Origin: Saprospiraceae bacterium
GTDB taxonomy: Bacteria > Bacteroidota > Bacteroidia > Chitinophagales > Saprospiraceae
NCBI GenBank assembly: GCA_016714985.1
Contig: JADKBS010000001.1
Coordinates: forward strand, 205,001 to 269,000
Length of the DNA: 64,000 nt
Reading direction: 5' to 3'
Shown: in pieces, positions 38,416-48,370 of the stretch
Position numbering within the stretch: the first letter of the stretch is position 1
Layout: the number at the start of each line of letters is the position of its first letter
Translations under genes and position numbers: made by a program
Notes under the pieces: generated by a model
Seen by the model: the letters and a program-made list of their open reading frames with translations, nothing else
Databases searched by the model: none
What the model was told of the DNA's origin: nothing

Positions 38416-41400
38416 ATGCGCATTCAGCATTTTTTGTCGTGCTTGTGCCTGCTCCTAATCGGGGTGGCCCACATACAAGCCCAGACGCAGTACATCGGCC
38501 CCGACAACGGGGACTGGTTCACGGCTGCGAACTGGAACAACGGTCTTCCCGCCGCCGGGAACAACGCCCTCGTCGGGGGCGGCGTGACGGTGCTCGTTGG
38601 CAGTCCGCTCACCGTGGACTTCGGCATCACGGCATTCGGCAATATCACGGCCACGGCCCCTGTGACCGTGGCTGCGGGCGGCTCGATTGCCAACTCCGCC
38701 TCCTTTGTTTTCAACGCTGGGAGCAGCCTCACCAACAACGCCACCGTGCAGAACTTTGGTACGATGACCTTGGTGACCGGGGCTAATTTCACCAACGAGA
38801 CCGGGGCCAGCTTTACCAACAGCGGTCCGCTCACGGTGTCCTCCACACTGACCAACCGGGGCAGTTTCACCAACAACGGCACGATTGACGCCCTGAACGG
38901 CACGGTGCAGACACAAGGTAGTTTCAACAACAACCAAGTGCTCAATACCAAGTCGCTCACGGTGAGCACTGGCAGTTCCTTCACCAACGACTTCGGTTCG
39001 GTGTTGGCCATTACAGGTGCTTCGGCCAGCTTGCAGGTGGATGGCAGCTTCACCAACAACGGTACGGTGAACGCTTCTGGCCTGATGACCGTGAACGGCA
39101 GCTTCGCCAACAACGTAACACTGAACGTGGCCACAGGAACGGTGCTCACCATCAACGCCAGCGCCCAACTGAACAACGGCGGCACTTTGGAAAACAGCGG
39201 CTTCTTGCAGAACTACGGTACATTTACCAACGGAAACACCCTCGTCAACAAGGGCGAGACGAACAATTTCAATACTTTCAACAACAACAACCTAATTGAT
39301 AACCGCACGGGCGGCAGCTTCTTCAACCGTGCGGGCGGCACACTTGGCATGGGCTTCGGTTCCCGCATCAGCAATGCGGGCAGCTTTACCAACCAAGCCA
39401 GCATCAACAGTTTTGGCACCATCGAAAACAACGGGACTTATACCAACAGCGGAACTATCCTCAGCTTTGGTGGCTCACTGATTGATAATAATTCCACCTT
39501 CAACAACAGCGGCACCATCAGTACCAACGACGTTGCAACCAACGACGGCACCTTCACCAACAGCGGTACGCTGAACGTGAACGGTGGCTCTGTTTGGTCA
39601 AATTTTGCCAACTTCACCAACGCCGTGGGCGGCACGGTGAACGTGGTGCAGGATTTCAACAACAAAACAACCGGTGTGCTAGTCAACAACGGCAAGTTTG
39701 TCAATACGGTGCGTACCCGCAATGAGGGCAGCTTCACCAACAACGCCTTCCTGTTCAATCCCGGCGACATCACCAATGCTGCTGGAGGGACGCTGACCAA
39801 CAACGAGCTTTTCTTCCTTCAAGCGGGCAACCTGCTCAATGCGGGCACCTTGGTTAACACCGACAAGACCCTCGTGGACGAATGCTCCTCCGTCAGCAAC
39901 ACGGGCAGCATCAACAATACGGGCGGCAACCTGGAGCAGCATGGTCTTTTGTTCCAAAGGGGTACCCTTTCGGGCAATGCCATCAACAACCAGGGTGGTT
40001 ATACGCACACGGCGCCTACTTCGGCAGCGCCAGCTGTTTGCAAGAACGGCACCTTTGGGGCCAATATTGATGGCGATGTGAAGGTATATGCAGGCTCGCT
40101 TGTTTCCTTCGAGAACTTCGATAGCTGTGCCAATATCATCTACCTCGCCAATGGCATTGACCGACCTGTTTTCAATTGCACCAATGTCGGTACAGTACTA
40201 AACTTAAACCTCGTGGTGCGCACCCGCTTGGGTGACAGCCTTACCTGCGTGGCACAGGTGACGCCCGTTGACCTGCTGGAGCCGCAAATCAGCGGCTGCC
40301 CGAAAGACCAAATCATTTTCACGCCAAACAGTACGGCCACTGCCACTTGGACGGCACCAACGGCCACCGACAACTGCTCTTCCACCGTCAATGTTACCTC
40401 AACCCACACACCCGGTGCCAGCTTCCCAATTGGCATCACTGGCGTTTCCTACACTTTCACCGATGCCGCTGGTAATCCCAACCAGTGCCAGTTCCGTATT
40501 GATGTGCGCCAGACGCCCGCTGGCAGCAACTGCACGGGCGACACAGCCGGGCCAACCTTCACGGGCTGCCCAGCCAATATCAGTACGCCAAGGCTGGCCA
40601 ACCTGACGCCTGTTGCCTGGAGCGTACCAACACCGAACGACAACTGCAAGCCCATCAACCTGACCAGTACCCACATCCCTGGTACAGCCTTCCCCGTAGG
40701 CACCACGACCGTGACCTACACCGCCAAAGACGGCAACAACAACAGCAGCACTTGCAGCTTTACGGTGACGATTACTGCGCAAAACCCTTGCACGAACGAC
40801 ACACAAAAGCCGACCTTCAGCGGTTGCCCCAGCAACATCTTCTTGCCAACCAACACGGCCATCAACGGTGCCGTGGCATTCTGGAACGCTCCGGGCGCTG
40901 GCGACAACTGCGGCATCGTGAGCTTCACGGCTTCGCATGCACCGGGTTCTGTTTTCCCAGTTGGTACTACGACCGTGACTTACAGCGCTGCCGATGCAGC
41001 CGAGAATACTGCTTCTTGTAGCTTCACCATCACCGTCGGCATCGACCCGTGCCCAGGCGATGCGGCTGGCCCAAGCATCAGCGGTTGCCCCAGCAATATC
41101 AGCTTGCTGACCAACGGCACTTCTGCCACTGCCACTTGGACGGCCCCAACGGCAACCGATGCTTGCACGCCTATCACCTTAAACAACAACTACGCACCGG
41201 GCAGCACCTTCCCGCTCGGCACCACACAGGTGGCTTATCAGTTTTCGGATAAAAAAGGCAATACCAGTACTTGCAGCTTCACGGTGACGGTTCAAAATGC
41301 CTGCTCCGTTGACAATGTGAACCCAGTAATAACGGGTTGCCCTGCCAGCATCAGCCTACCAGCCGGAGTAGGTGGCACAGCTGTCGCCACTTGGACTGCC

Positions 41401-44400
41401 CCGACTGTTACCGACAATTGCGGCCTTGCCGCCTTCACGTCCAGCTACCTGCCGGGCGCAAGCTTCCCCACGGGCACCACAACCGTGGTTTATTCTGCAC
41501 TGGATTTGAAAGGGAATGCAGCGACTTGCCAATTCAATGTCACGGTGTTCGCCGCACCGACTTGTACCACCAACTCTCTGCCCATCGCTGATGCCACGAA
41601 CGTGACACCGGGTTCGGTTTCTTTGGCTTGGGCCTCGGCGCCGGGCGCAGCCAGCTACGATGTTTACTTTGGCACCAGCAACCCGCCAACGGCAACGGTT
41701 GCTACCAACGTGACCAGCAATGCCACGACGGTGACGAACCTGCTGGGCAGTACGGACTATTATTTTTATGTCGTTCCGAAAAACGCAGCGGGTAGTGCCA
41801 CAGGTTGCGCAGCAACGGCCACCACCAAGTTCACAACGGCGGCCATCGCCTGCACGGCATCCTGCACGGACAACACCTTGACCAATAGCTGTTTTGAAAA
41901 TGGATTGACGGGCTACACGGGAACCAGTGCTAGCGTGACAAGCCCAGGTGCCACTGGCAATTTTGCGGTAGCACTAACGGGTGCCACTGGCAAGCTGGAA
42001 ATTACGAGGCCAGCCGTAGCGGGTTCCACCTATACCTTCAGGGCTTCTTCCAGGATTAGCAACACGAGCCACTGCGGCACAATGTTTATGCGCTTCAAAA
42101 ACGCAGCTGGCACAGTGCTCGGTACAGCGGTACAAGCCAGCGTGACGACAACCAATTTCACGGTTTATACCTTGACAGGGGTTGCTCCGGTCGGTACAAC
42201 CCAAGTGACCATCAGCGCTGAGAAATGCGCCAATGCTGGCACTTTGACCACCGACGAATGGTGCCTCATAGGTGCTAACAACAGCGCCTTGGCCATCACC
42301 TGCCCTGCCAATATTACTATGAATTCATCGCTTGGCTCCAACGGCACGGTGGTGACTTACACGGCAGCTACGGCTACTTCTACTTGTACCGTTGGCTCCG
42401 TCACCGTCACAAGGACGAGCGGCCTGGCCAGCGGCAGCACCTTCCCGGTCGGCACCAGTCAAGTATGCTACTCGGCTACTGACGGCTGCGGCAATACGCA
42501 GAACTGCTGCTTCAACGTGACCGTAAACTCGGCCATTGGCATCACCTGCCCTGCCAACGTGACTGTGAGTGCAGTGCCTGGTGCCACGGGTGCAGTAGCT
42601 ACTTACTCGACGCCGACAACTTCCACCAATTGTGCCACGGGAACCGTCACCCTGAACCGCACGAGCGGTTTGGCTAGTGGCGCTACCTTCCCGATTGGCA
42701 CTACGCAGGTTTGCCACACTGCCACCAATGGTTGCGGTGCAACTGCCAACTGCTGCTTCAATGTGGTGGTGAACTCCACGGCTTCTACACTGGCCATCAC
42801 TTGCCCTGCCACAATCAATGCATCGGCTCCTACTGGTGCAACGGGCGTTGCGGTGACCTTCCCGAACCCGACGGCAACTACCAACTGCACGACAGGTTCC
42901 ATTACCTATGCTCAGACTTTCGGTACGCCGAGCGGCAGCACCTTCCCCATCGGTACGACGCAGGTTTGTTTCTCTGCAACGGACGGCTGCTTCACTACAC
43001 AGTCCTGCTGCTTCAATATCGTGGTGACGGCAGGTGGAACCGAAACGGTTTGCAAGGGTGCGGCTGGCACGGGCCTGACCCGTCAGGTTTGGAACAATAT
43101 TACGGGCACCTCCGTGTCGAACTTGACCAGCAATGCCGCTTACCCGAACTCGCCGAGCAGCACTTCGCTGAACGCTTCTTCGGTTGGCCCAGCCAATATC
43201 GCCGACAACTACGGCACGAGGGTAAGGGGTTTCATCACGCCTTCGACGACGGGGTCTTACACCTTCTACGTTTATGGCGACGACGAGACGCAATTGTTCC
43301 TCAGCACCACCAGCCAACCGGCCAACAAGGTGATGGTGGCCAATGTGTCCGGCTGGACGAATGTTGGGGAATTGACCAAGTATCCCAGCCAGACCTCGAC
43401 GGCCATCACCCTGACGGCTGGCCAAGACTACTATGTTGAACTGTTGCAGAAAGAAGGCGGCGGAGGTGATCACTGGGGCATCCTATGGAAGGCTCCCGGC
43501 AGTACCTCCAAGGTTCAGATTCCACTTTCACGCCTTTCCCCAATCATTGCATGCCCGACCTGCGACAATGTGACCAGTGCTGGTACTATTGCTGGGGACC
43601 AAACGTTTTGTGCCAGTGGCAATCCAGTGGCCTTTACCAGTACTGCGGCTGCAAGCGGCGGCACAGGTACTTTGAGCTATATCTGGGAGAGGACGACAAG
43701 CGACCCCGCCTCCAACCCAAACTCATGGGTGGTCATTTCTGGTGCAACGGGTACCACTTACGACCAAGGTAGTTTGACCCAAACCACTTGGTTCCGTAGG
43801 GGTGCAAGGCGCAGCAACTGCACGGCCTTTGTTTACTCCAATACCTTGAGGGTAACCATCAACAGCAATATGCCGACTGCTAGTTGCCAGAGCATTACCC
43901 GTCAACTGACGGCGGCTGGCCAGTCTGTTCAGATTGCCGGCACTGACGTGAACAATGGCTCTACCGCTGGTTGCGGAGCAACGATTACAAGCTACAATGT
44001 GTCGCCAACCAGCTTTAGTGCTCCGGGCACTTACACGGTGACGCTGACAGTAACGAACTCATTGGGCCTGTCTTCGACCTGTACTTCCACGGTGACGATT
44101 CTAGCGCCACCCTGCACGGTGACTGGTGCGGTTTGCGAAGCAAATGTGGACGATGCGGGTTGGCAAACGCTTAGCAATTGTGGCATTACTGTCTGCACAG
44201 GTGACAAACTCATACTTTCCGTAAATCCAAACGGCCTTGCAAACTACCAATGGTCTGGCCCGAACAGCTTTACGGCTCCGAATCATCCGGGTGGCGATGC
44301 TTTGGTTTCCAACAGCATCACTAGCGCTCAAGCAGGAACTTACACGGTGACGATGACAGATGCCAGTGGTTGTACTGCCACGAAGAGCATAACGGTAACG

Positions 44401-46248
44401 GTAAACAATTGCAACGCTTGCACGGGCAATATGCTTGTAAATGCAGGTTTTGAAAGTGGTGGAACCGATGGTTGGACTTGGACACAGAACGCAAGCACAA
44501 CTACTTCTTCGCCAAACGCAGGCACGAGGTCGCTGCAAATCTGCAACTCCTCTGGCGGCGTGTCGCAGTATATGCCAGCTCTGTCTGGTGTTGGTTACAC
44601 TTTGAAGGTGAACGCTAAAATCATTGGCGCTACAGGTTCCGTTGGCTTGCGTTTTTACGATAAGAACTGGGTAGAGCTTTCTGTACCATCTGCTGCCGTG
44701 ACAGCTACCACCTATACACAGTACACCGTGACGGCTACCGCACCTTATGCGGCAGCATATATGGAGGCTTGGGCTTCCAAAAACACCAACGGCTGCCTCT
44801 ACGCCGATGAGTTCTGCCTCACCAGCACTGTTGGTTTCCCCGCTTGCTCGAATAATGTCTTGGGCAGCTTGAACCCCGGCTTCGAGAGCAGCTTCACCAA
44901 TTGGGACTGGGTTAATCGAGCCACCATAACTACCACTGATGTTTTCGCTGGCACTAGGGCCGCACAAGTCTGCACCTCAACGGTTGGTGGTGGCGCTGGC
45001 AATCAGACGACGGCTATCCCAGGTGCGACCTATAGCTTACAACTGAGGGCCAAAATATCAGGCTCACCCAGCTGGGCTGGTGCCAGTATTACTTTCTACG
45101 ATGCAAACTGGAACGTGATAGGACAGGATGCTAGCAGGGGGATTACGGCAACGAGTTGGAGCCTCTACCTAGTTCAGGCGGTGGCACCCATCAACGCTGC
45201 CCATGTTGGCTTCTCGTTCTGGAAGGATGCTGGTGGCTGTCTCTACGTGGATGATTTCTGTGCTACCGCAACAGGCGGTGGCAGTAGCGTCTGCGACCCC
45301 GATGTGCTCTTTGTGGTGGGCAGTACGAACCTGAATTCAGGGGATACATGGGTTAAGAATAGGTTGCAGGCACTTGGCCTCAACGTGACCGTGAAGAGCG
45401 CCACGGCTGCTGCTTCTGCTGACGCCACCGGCAAAGGCCTCGTTGTCATCAGTACGACCATCAACTCTGCTGATGTAACGTCGAAGTTTACCAACGTGAC
45501 CGTGCCTATTGTTACTTGGGAAAGTTATATCCTTGATGACTTGAAGATGACAGGCGCTACCGCCCAAACGGATTACGGCGAGAACAACACTTATAGCAGC
45601 TTGGTCATCAATAACGCAAGCCACCCGTTGTCGGCTGGCCTGAGCGGCACGGTGCGGGTACTCACTGCGGGCAATTGGATTCGGTGGGGGGCTACCAACA
45701 ATGCTGCCGCCATCAAGGCAGCATCAGTTGCTGGTCAATCTTCTTGGTGGGGTGTGCTTGGTTACGACAAAAACGCAGCCATGCAGGGCGGCTTCATTGC
45801 ACCAGCACGCAGGGTGTCTTTGTTCCTCAACGACGATACTCCGACTTTGCTGACAGAAAATGGCAAGAAACTGTTCGATGCCGCCATCGAATGGGCCATC
45901 GGTTGCAACTTGAACAATGTGGATGGCAACACGCAAGTTTCCAACCGCAATGGCAATGATTTGGAAATGGCCGAAACGGCTGAGAAGACCGCCTCCGACG
46001 TCCAAGTGTTCCCGAACCCTGCTTCTGACAGGCTGTACTTGGAGTTCAGTGCAGGTGGCAACGATGAAACGACCATCCGTCTGTTCGACATTAATGGAAG
46101 GGCAGTTCAAGAATGGGAAGTGGGAGGCAGCGGCGAGCCTATTGAATTGCAACTAAACAACATGGCCTCTGGCCAGTACCTGCTTTGGATTTCCGAAAAA
46201 GGCCAACAGCCTATTTCTAAGCGAATTGTTGTGGCCGACAGGCCATAG
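38416..46248 (+). CDS. giant T9SS surface protein with HYR, PA14 and Ig-like domains
   Basis: 2610 residues from ATG 38416; an alternative start seven codons upstream is unlikely. A signal peptide (1-22, ending IQAQ) and TQYIGPDNGDWFTAANWNNG lead into a repetitive beta-helix-like region (~55-500) built of GSFTNNGT-type units. HYR domains follow (~620-1045), with the pattern CP..I......TATWTAPTATDNC......T..PG..FP.GTT.VTYTA.D..GN...C.F.V.V. Then come an FN3 (~1050-1145), a CBM-like domain (~1150-1285), three more HYR (~1293-1538), PA14 (~1545-1708), PKD/Ig-like domains (~1715-1995), two CBM-like domains (~2003-2288), an unrecognised ~200-residue domain (~2293-2498) and a type A sorting domain (~2528-2610). 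Likely an adhesin or matrix component. It ends at a terminator. Confidence 0.93.
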   Translation: MRIQHFLSCLCLLLIGVAHIQAQTQYIGPDNGDWFTAANWNNGLPAAGNNALVGGGVTVLVGSPLTVDFGITAFGNITATAPVTVAAGGSIANSASFVFNAGSSLTNNATVQNFGTMTLVTGANFTNETGASFTNSGPLTVSSTLTNRGSFTNNGTIDALNGTVQTQGSFNNNQVLNTKSLTVSTGSSFTNDFGSVLAITGASASLQVDGSFTNNGTVNASGLMTVNGSFANNVTLNVATGTVLTINASAQLNNGGTLENSGFLQNYGTFTNGNTLVNKGETNNFNTFNNNNLIDNRTGGSFFNRAGGTLGMGFGSRISNAGSFTNQASINSFGTIENNGTYTNSGTILSFGGSLIDNNSTFNNSGTISTNDVATNDGTFTNSGTLNVNGGSVWSNFANFTNAVGGTVNVVQDFNNKTTGVLVNNGKFVNTVRTRNEGSFTNNAFLFNPGDITNAAGGTLTNNELFFLQAGNLLNAGTLVNTDKTLVDECSSVSNTGSINNTGGNLEQHGLLFQRGTLSGNAINNQGGYTHTAPTSAAPAVCKNGTFGANIDGDVKVYAGSLVSFENFDSCANIIYLANGIDRPVFNCTNVGTVLNLNLVVRTRLGDSLTCVAQVTPVDLLEPQISGCPKDQIIFTPNSTATATWTAPTATDNCSSTVNVTSTHTPGASFPIGITGVSYTFTDAAGNPNQCQFRIDVRQTPAGSNCTGDTAGPTFTGCPANISTPRLANLTPVAWSVPTPNDNCKPINLTSTHIPGTAFPVGTTTVTYTAKDGNNNSSTCSFTVTITAQNPCTNDTQKPTFSGCPSNIFLPTNTAINGAVAFWNAPGAGDNCGIVSFTASHAPGSVFPVGTTTVTYSAADAAENTASCSFTITVGIDPCPGDAAGPSISGCPSNISLLTNGTSATATWTAPTATDACTPITLNNNYAPGSTFPLGTTQVAYQFSDKKGNTSTCSFTVTVQNACSVDNVNPVITGCPASISLPAGVGGTAVATWTAPTVTDNCGLAAFTSSYLPGASFPTGTTTVVYSALDLKGNAATCQFNVTVFAAPTCTTNSLPIADATNVTPGSVSLAWASAPGAASYDVYFGTSNPPTATVATNVTSNATTVTNLLGSTDYYFYVVPKNAAGSATGCAATATTKFTTAAIACTASCTDNTLTNSCFENGLTGYTGTSASVTSPGATGNFAVALTGATGKLEITRPAVAGSTYTFRASSRISNTSHCGTMFMRFKNAAGTVLGTAVQASVTTTNFTVYTLTGVAPVGTTQVTISAEKCANAGTLTTDEWCLIGANNSALAITCPANITMNSSLGSNGTVVTYTAATATSTCTVGSVTVTRTSGLASGSTFPVGTSQVCYSATDGCGNTQNCCFNVTVNSAIGITCPANVTVSAVPGATGAVATYSTPTTSTNCATGTVTLNRTSGLASGATFPIGTTQVCHTATNGCGATANCCFNVVVNSTASTLAITCPATINASAPTGATGVAVTFPNPTATTNCTTGSITYAQTFGTPSGSTFPIGTTQVCFSATDGCFTTQSCCFNIVVTAGGTETVCKGAAGTGLTRQVWNNITGTSVSNLTSNAAYPNSPSSTSLNASSVGPANIADNYGTRVRGFITPSTTGSYTFYVYGDDETQLFLSTTSQPANKVMVANVSGWTNVGELTKYPSQTSTAITLTAGQDYYVELLQKEGGGGDHWGILWKAPGSTSKVQIPLSRLSPIIACPTCDNVTSAGTIAGDQTFCASGNPVAFTSTAAASGGTGTLSYIWERTTSDPASNPNSWVVISGATGTTYDQGSLTQTTWFRRGARRSNCTAFVYSNTLRVTINSNMPTASCQSITRQLTAAGQSVQIAGTDVNNGSTAGCGATITSYNVSPTSFSAPGTYTVTLTVTNSLGLSSTCTSTVTILAPPCTVTGAVCEANVDDAGWQTLSNCGITVCTGDKLILSVNPNGLANYQWSGPNSFTAPNHPGGDALVSNSITSAQAGTYTVTMTDASGCTATKSITVTVNNCNACTGNMLVNAGFESGGTDGWTWTQNASTTTSSPNAGTRSLQICNSSGGVSQYMPALSGVGYTLKVNAKIIGATGSVGLRFYDKNWVELSVPSAAVTATTYTQYTVTATAPYAAAYMEAWASKNTNGCLYADEFCLTSTVGFPACSNNVLGSLNPGFESSFTNWDWVNRATITTTDVFAGTRAAQVCTSTVGGGAGNQTTAIPGATYSLQLRAKISGSPSWAGASITFYDANWNVIGQDASRGITATSWSLYLVQAVAPINAAHVGFSFWKDAGGCLYVDDFCATATGGGSSVCDPDVLFVVGSTNLNSGDTWVKNRLQALGLNVTVKSATAAASADATGKGLVVISTTINSADVTSKFTNVTVPIVTWESYILDDLKMTGATAQTDYGENNTYSSLVINNASHPLSAGLSGTVRVLTAGNWIRWGATNNAAAIKAASVAGQSSWWGVLGYDKNAAMQGGFIAPARRVSLFLNDDTPTLLTENGKKLFDAAIEWAIGCNLNNVDGNTQVSNRNGNDLEMAETAEKTASDVQVFPNPASDRLYLEFSAGGNDETTIRLFDINGRAVQEWEVGGSGEPIELQLNNMASGQYLLWISEKGQQPISKRIVVADRP

Positions 46249-46278
46249 CATAGAAGCCAAACGATGGTTTCAAACACT

Positions 46279-46316
46279 GAGCCTCCGGCAGCCCTCCGCC
46301 CGGAGGCTCTTTTTTT
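46279..46316 (+). terminator. rho-independent terminator after the giant surface gene
   Basis: GAGCCTCCGG (46279-46288) pairs with CCGGAGGCTC (46300-46309), followed by TTTTTTT (46310-46316). It reaches the last codon of the convergent HD-domain gene (stop at 46315-46317), so the two 3' ends abut. Confidence 0.9.
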
Positions 46317-47553
46317 ACACCAAAAAAGCGATGGCAAACGCCACCAAAGCCCCAATGATACCGTACATGAAAACTGTGTAGCAATAGCTGAGGTACTTGT
46401 ACTTCTTGGCCAAAACGACGCCAAGGAAATAAAGGTCTTTCGTCATGGAAGTATAAAGGAAATCCTTGTCCTTTATCATTTCCATCATGCCCCAATGGAA
46501 ATCATCCAGCCGCATATTGTAATAGTTACCGAAGAACAGCAGGTTGGCCTTTCGATTTTCGATGTCTTCCCGTGTGAACTTTCCTTCCGTAATCTTTGGG
46601 CGGGTGCTAAGGATGGCCAGCACCATTGCCGCCACACAGACCAAGAGCATCAACATGCTAGGCACCACAATTTCCGGATATTGCTCGAAGCGTGTAAACA
46701 ACTGCGGAGCTGCTACCGATATAACGATGGCATTGATGCTCAACATGATGTTCGCTTTGCTGTCGGCCATAGCGCTCAGGTTAATGTGTGTACGATAGCT
46801 GGTTCTGTACATCGTCTCCACGCCCCGTCCGATATCGGCATCGAAAAGCAGTGAGCGAACCGGGCTTCCCTTTCCCAATTGATCTTTGTCCTTTTTCTGC
46901 TTTTTGTCTTTGCGGGCAAGGTCGTCCACAGAAGCCACGCCAGCGGGGTCCAGGCGGAGTTGCTGCTTGCGCAACTGCTTGATATGCTTGAGCTTTCGAC
47001 CGTTGTAAAGCTCCTCGGCCACTGCTGTGAAATAGCGGTGGTTGCTCAAGAAATCAATCTCCAGGTGCACCCATTCTTGCTCAGTGGGCATCTTGCCTCG
47101 TGTGAGCAACACCTCTTGTCGTAGTCGGCCCGTTCTGTCCCAGTAGGTTTGCTTGCCAAGGTGGCTCAGGTCTGCGTCGCAGATGATTTCTTCCAACAAG
47201 TCCTTGGGTTTGTTGGGCAACTGAGTGGCCATGATGCAGCGGGTAATCACGTCGAGGTCTTGGTCGGGCAGGTCGAAGCTGGAAAGGAAGTTGACGGCAT
47301 AGCGGCAACTGCGCTCCTCGTGCCTTTCTGGGCCTTGGTCGTAACCACTGTCGTGGAACCAAGCGGATAACTTCAGCAGGCTGAGTTCCCGCTCTTCGAG
47401 GTTGTGCCCGACCCCTATTTCAGTGACGGCTTCTAGTACGCCCTTGGTGTGCTGGAAGTCGTGAAAGACGTACTCTGCCCCGATTTTTTTATGAAAAAAA
47501 TCCGTCAGGTATTGCTCCGTGTGCGCCAAAACATCGGCGTAGGGTGTTGCCAT
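46315..47553 (-). CDS. HD phosphohydrolase fused to Pycsar-type TM effector module
   Basis: 412 residues. The N-terminal half (~1-200) is an HD domain: VFHDFQHT (His31-Asp32, His35), LSAWFHDSGYD (His67-Asp68) and ICDADLSHLG. A charged Lys/Asp linker (~205-235) follows. Residues ~240-412 match the PycTM-like/DUF5706 module: GRGVETMYRTSYRTHINLSA, DSKANIMLSINAIVISVAAP, a second TM (VVPSMLMLLVCVAAMVLAIL) and a C-terminal TM (GIIGALVAFAIAFLV). HD proteins often cleave cyclic or other nucleotides, and PycTM proteins respond to cCMP/cUMP by damaging the membrane in Pycsar immunity. No nucleotide cyclase lies nearby, so a defence role is not established, and a chromosomal housekeeping function is possible. 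Confidence 0.85.
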   Translation of the reverse strand: MATPYADVLAHTEQYLTDFFHKKIGAEYVFHDFQHTKGVLEAVTEIGVGHNLEERELSLLKLSAWFHDSGYDQGPERHEERSCRYAVNFLSSFDLPDQDLDVITRCIMATQLPNKPKDLLEEIICDADLSHLGKQTYWDRTGRLRQEVLLTRGKMPTEQEWVHLEIDFLSNHRYFTAVAEELYNGRKLKHIKQLRKQQLRLDPAGVASVDDLARKDKKQKKDKDQLGKGSPVRSLLFDADIGRGVETMYRTSYRTHINLSAMADSKANIMLSINAIVISVAAPQLFTRFEQYPEIVVPSMLMLLVCVAAMVLAILSTRPKITEGKFTREDIENRKANLLFFGNYYNMRLDDFHWGMMEMIKDKDFLYTSMTKDLYFLGVVLAKKYKYLSYCYTVFMYGIIGALVAFAIAFLV

Positions 47554-47601
47554 AAATCAAGTGAAAAAGGAAATGTGAAAAGGAAAAGAGCCGTGATATG
47601 G

Positions 47602-47609
47602 CAAAAGTA
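47602..47609 (-). promoter_or_regulatory. TAnnTTTG -7 element upstream of the HD/TM gene
   Basis: The minus strand reads TACTTTTG, 49 nt before the ATG at 47553. No TTG is found 17-23 nt further up (GTGTAA lies there), so it is a half-match. Confidence 0.4.
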
Positions 47610-47699
47610 GGAAGCTGGTTCAGATTTACACCCTTTAAAATTGTTGTGCAGCAATTAAAATAAACAGGAGAGCTGCCCCCGACTACCGAACGCCGTTTT

Positions 47700-48278
47700 T
47701 CAATCGTTGTTGATGCGCTCTGTTTGCTTTTTGCCGGAGGCAAGCTCGGTGCCGTGCAGGTCAATGTGGAAGACCTTTGGCCAGGTACCGCTGTCATCGG
47801 CAAATACCCAGATATAGTTGAGGCGGCAGGTTTTGCCATTGATGGTCATGGTGGCGATGGGTTGGCCTTTTTCGTCCAACTTGAGGCTGATCTTGCGCTT
47901 ATCGTAGGCGGTTAGGGTTATGCTGCAGCCCTTGCCCGTCCCGTCCTTCTTGCTGTGGTAGCCGTATGCGAATTTCTTTTCGGCCCAGCCCAATTCCTTG
48001 CGCACCGTCCCCGTGGAGTAGTAGCGTAGCCAGTAGTTGTCAATGGGGTTGGAGGCATCCAATTGGCCGTTTTTCAGCTTGGCGTCATAGACAATGGTGT
48101 GCTTGTTCTTGTTCCTTTGGATGAAAAACAAAGAATTGGATGATTTGGGAGGGGCAGGGTAATCAGCCGGGTGGCTGGCCAATGACATGGGGCCTGTTTT
48201 CGATGTGCCCTGCGAGAATGCAGGCAAAGCCATTGCGAAAGCAGTTAAAAAAAAGGCTATAAGGTATTTGTACATCAA
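47700..48278 (-). CDS. secreted DUF4833 domain protein
   Basis: 192 residues. A signal peptide (1-22, ending PAFSQ) precedes a single domain (~45-190) with SLFFIQRNKNKHTIVYDAKL, NPIDNYWLRYY, FAYGYHSK and LNYIWVFADDSGTWPKVFHI followed by DLHG, which are the conserved stretches of DUF4833. The function is unknown. Its C-terminal region is polar (LASGKKQTERINND). It follows the CDP-alcohol phosphatidyltransferase gene in the same direction after 92 nt, and a repeat-rich inverted region fills that gap, so co-transcription is uncertain. Confidence 0.85.
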   Translation of the reverse strand: MMYKYLIAFFLTAFAMALPAFSQGTSKTGPMSLASHPADYPAPPKSSNSLFFIQRNKNKHTIVYDAKLKNGQLDASNPIDNYWLRYYSTGTVRKELGWAEKKFAYGYHSKKDGTGKGCSITLTAYDKRKISLKLDEKGQPIATMTINGKTCRLNYIWVFADDSGTWPKVFHIDLHGTELASGKKQTERINND

Positions 48279-48283
48279 TTCTT

Positions 48284-48368
48284 TTCGTGACTCGTGAATG
48301 GTGATTCGTGATTTGGCTCACATGCCACGCTCGAATCACGAGTCACGAATCACCGATCACGAATAATC
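48284..48368. repeat. two inverted period-7 repeat arms (CGTGANT / CGAATCA units)
   Basis: Left arm 48284-48314: CGTGACT, CGTGAAT, GGTGATT, CGTGATT. Right arm 48330-48368: CGAATCA, CGAGTCA, CGAATCA, CCGATCA, CGAATAA. The arms are reverse complements of each other in sequence type, so the whole can fold as a long imperfect hairpin. It fills the spacer between the DUF4833 and phosphatidyltransferase genes. Confidence 0.8.
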
Positions 48369-48370
48369 AT

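Noticed and set aside
38416..41600. Short direct repeats that might suggest a CRISPR array
   Set aside because: The repeats are in-frame protein repeats (FTNNGT, HYR) with variable spacing and no spacers or cas genes.
42325..43473. 382-codon open frame antisense to the giant surface gene
   Set aside because: It lies opposite repetitive Thr/Ala-rich coding sequence, which commonly leaves long antisense frames.
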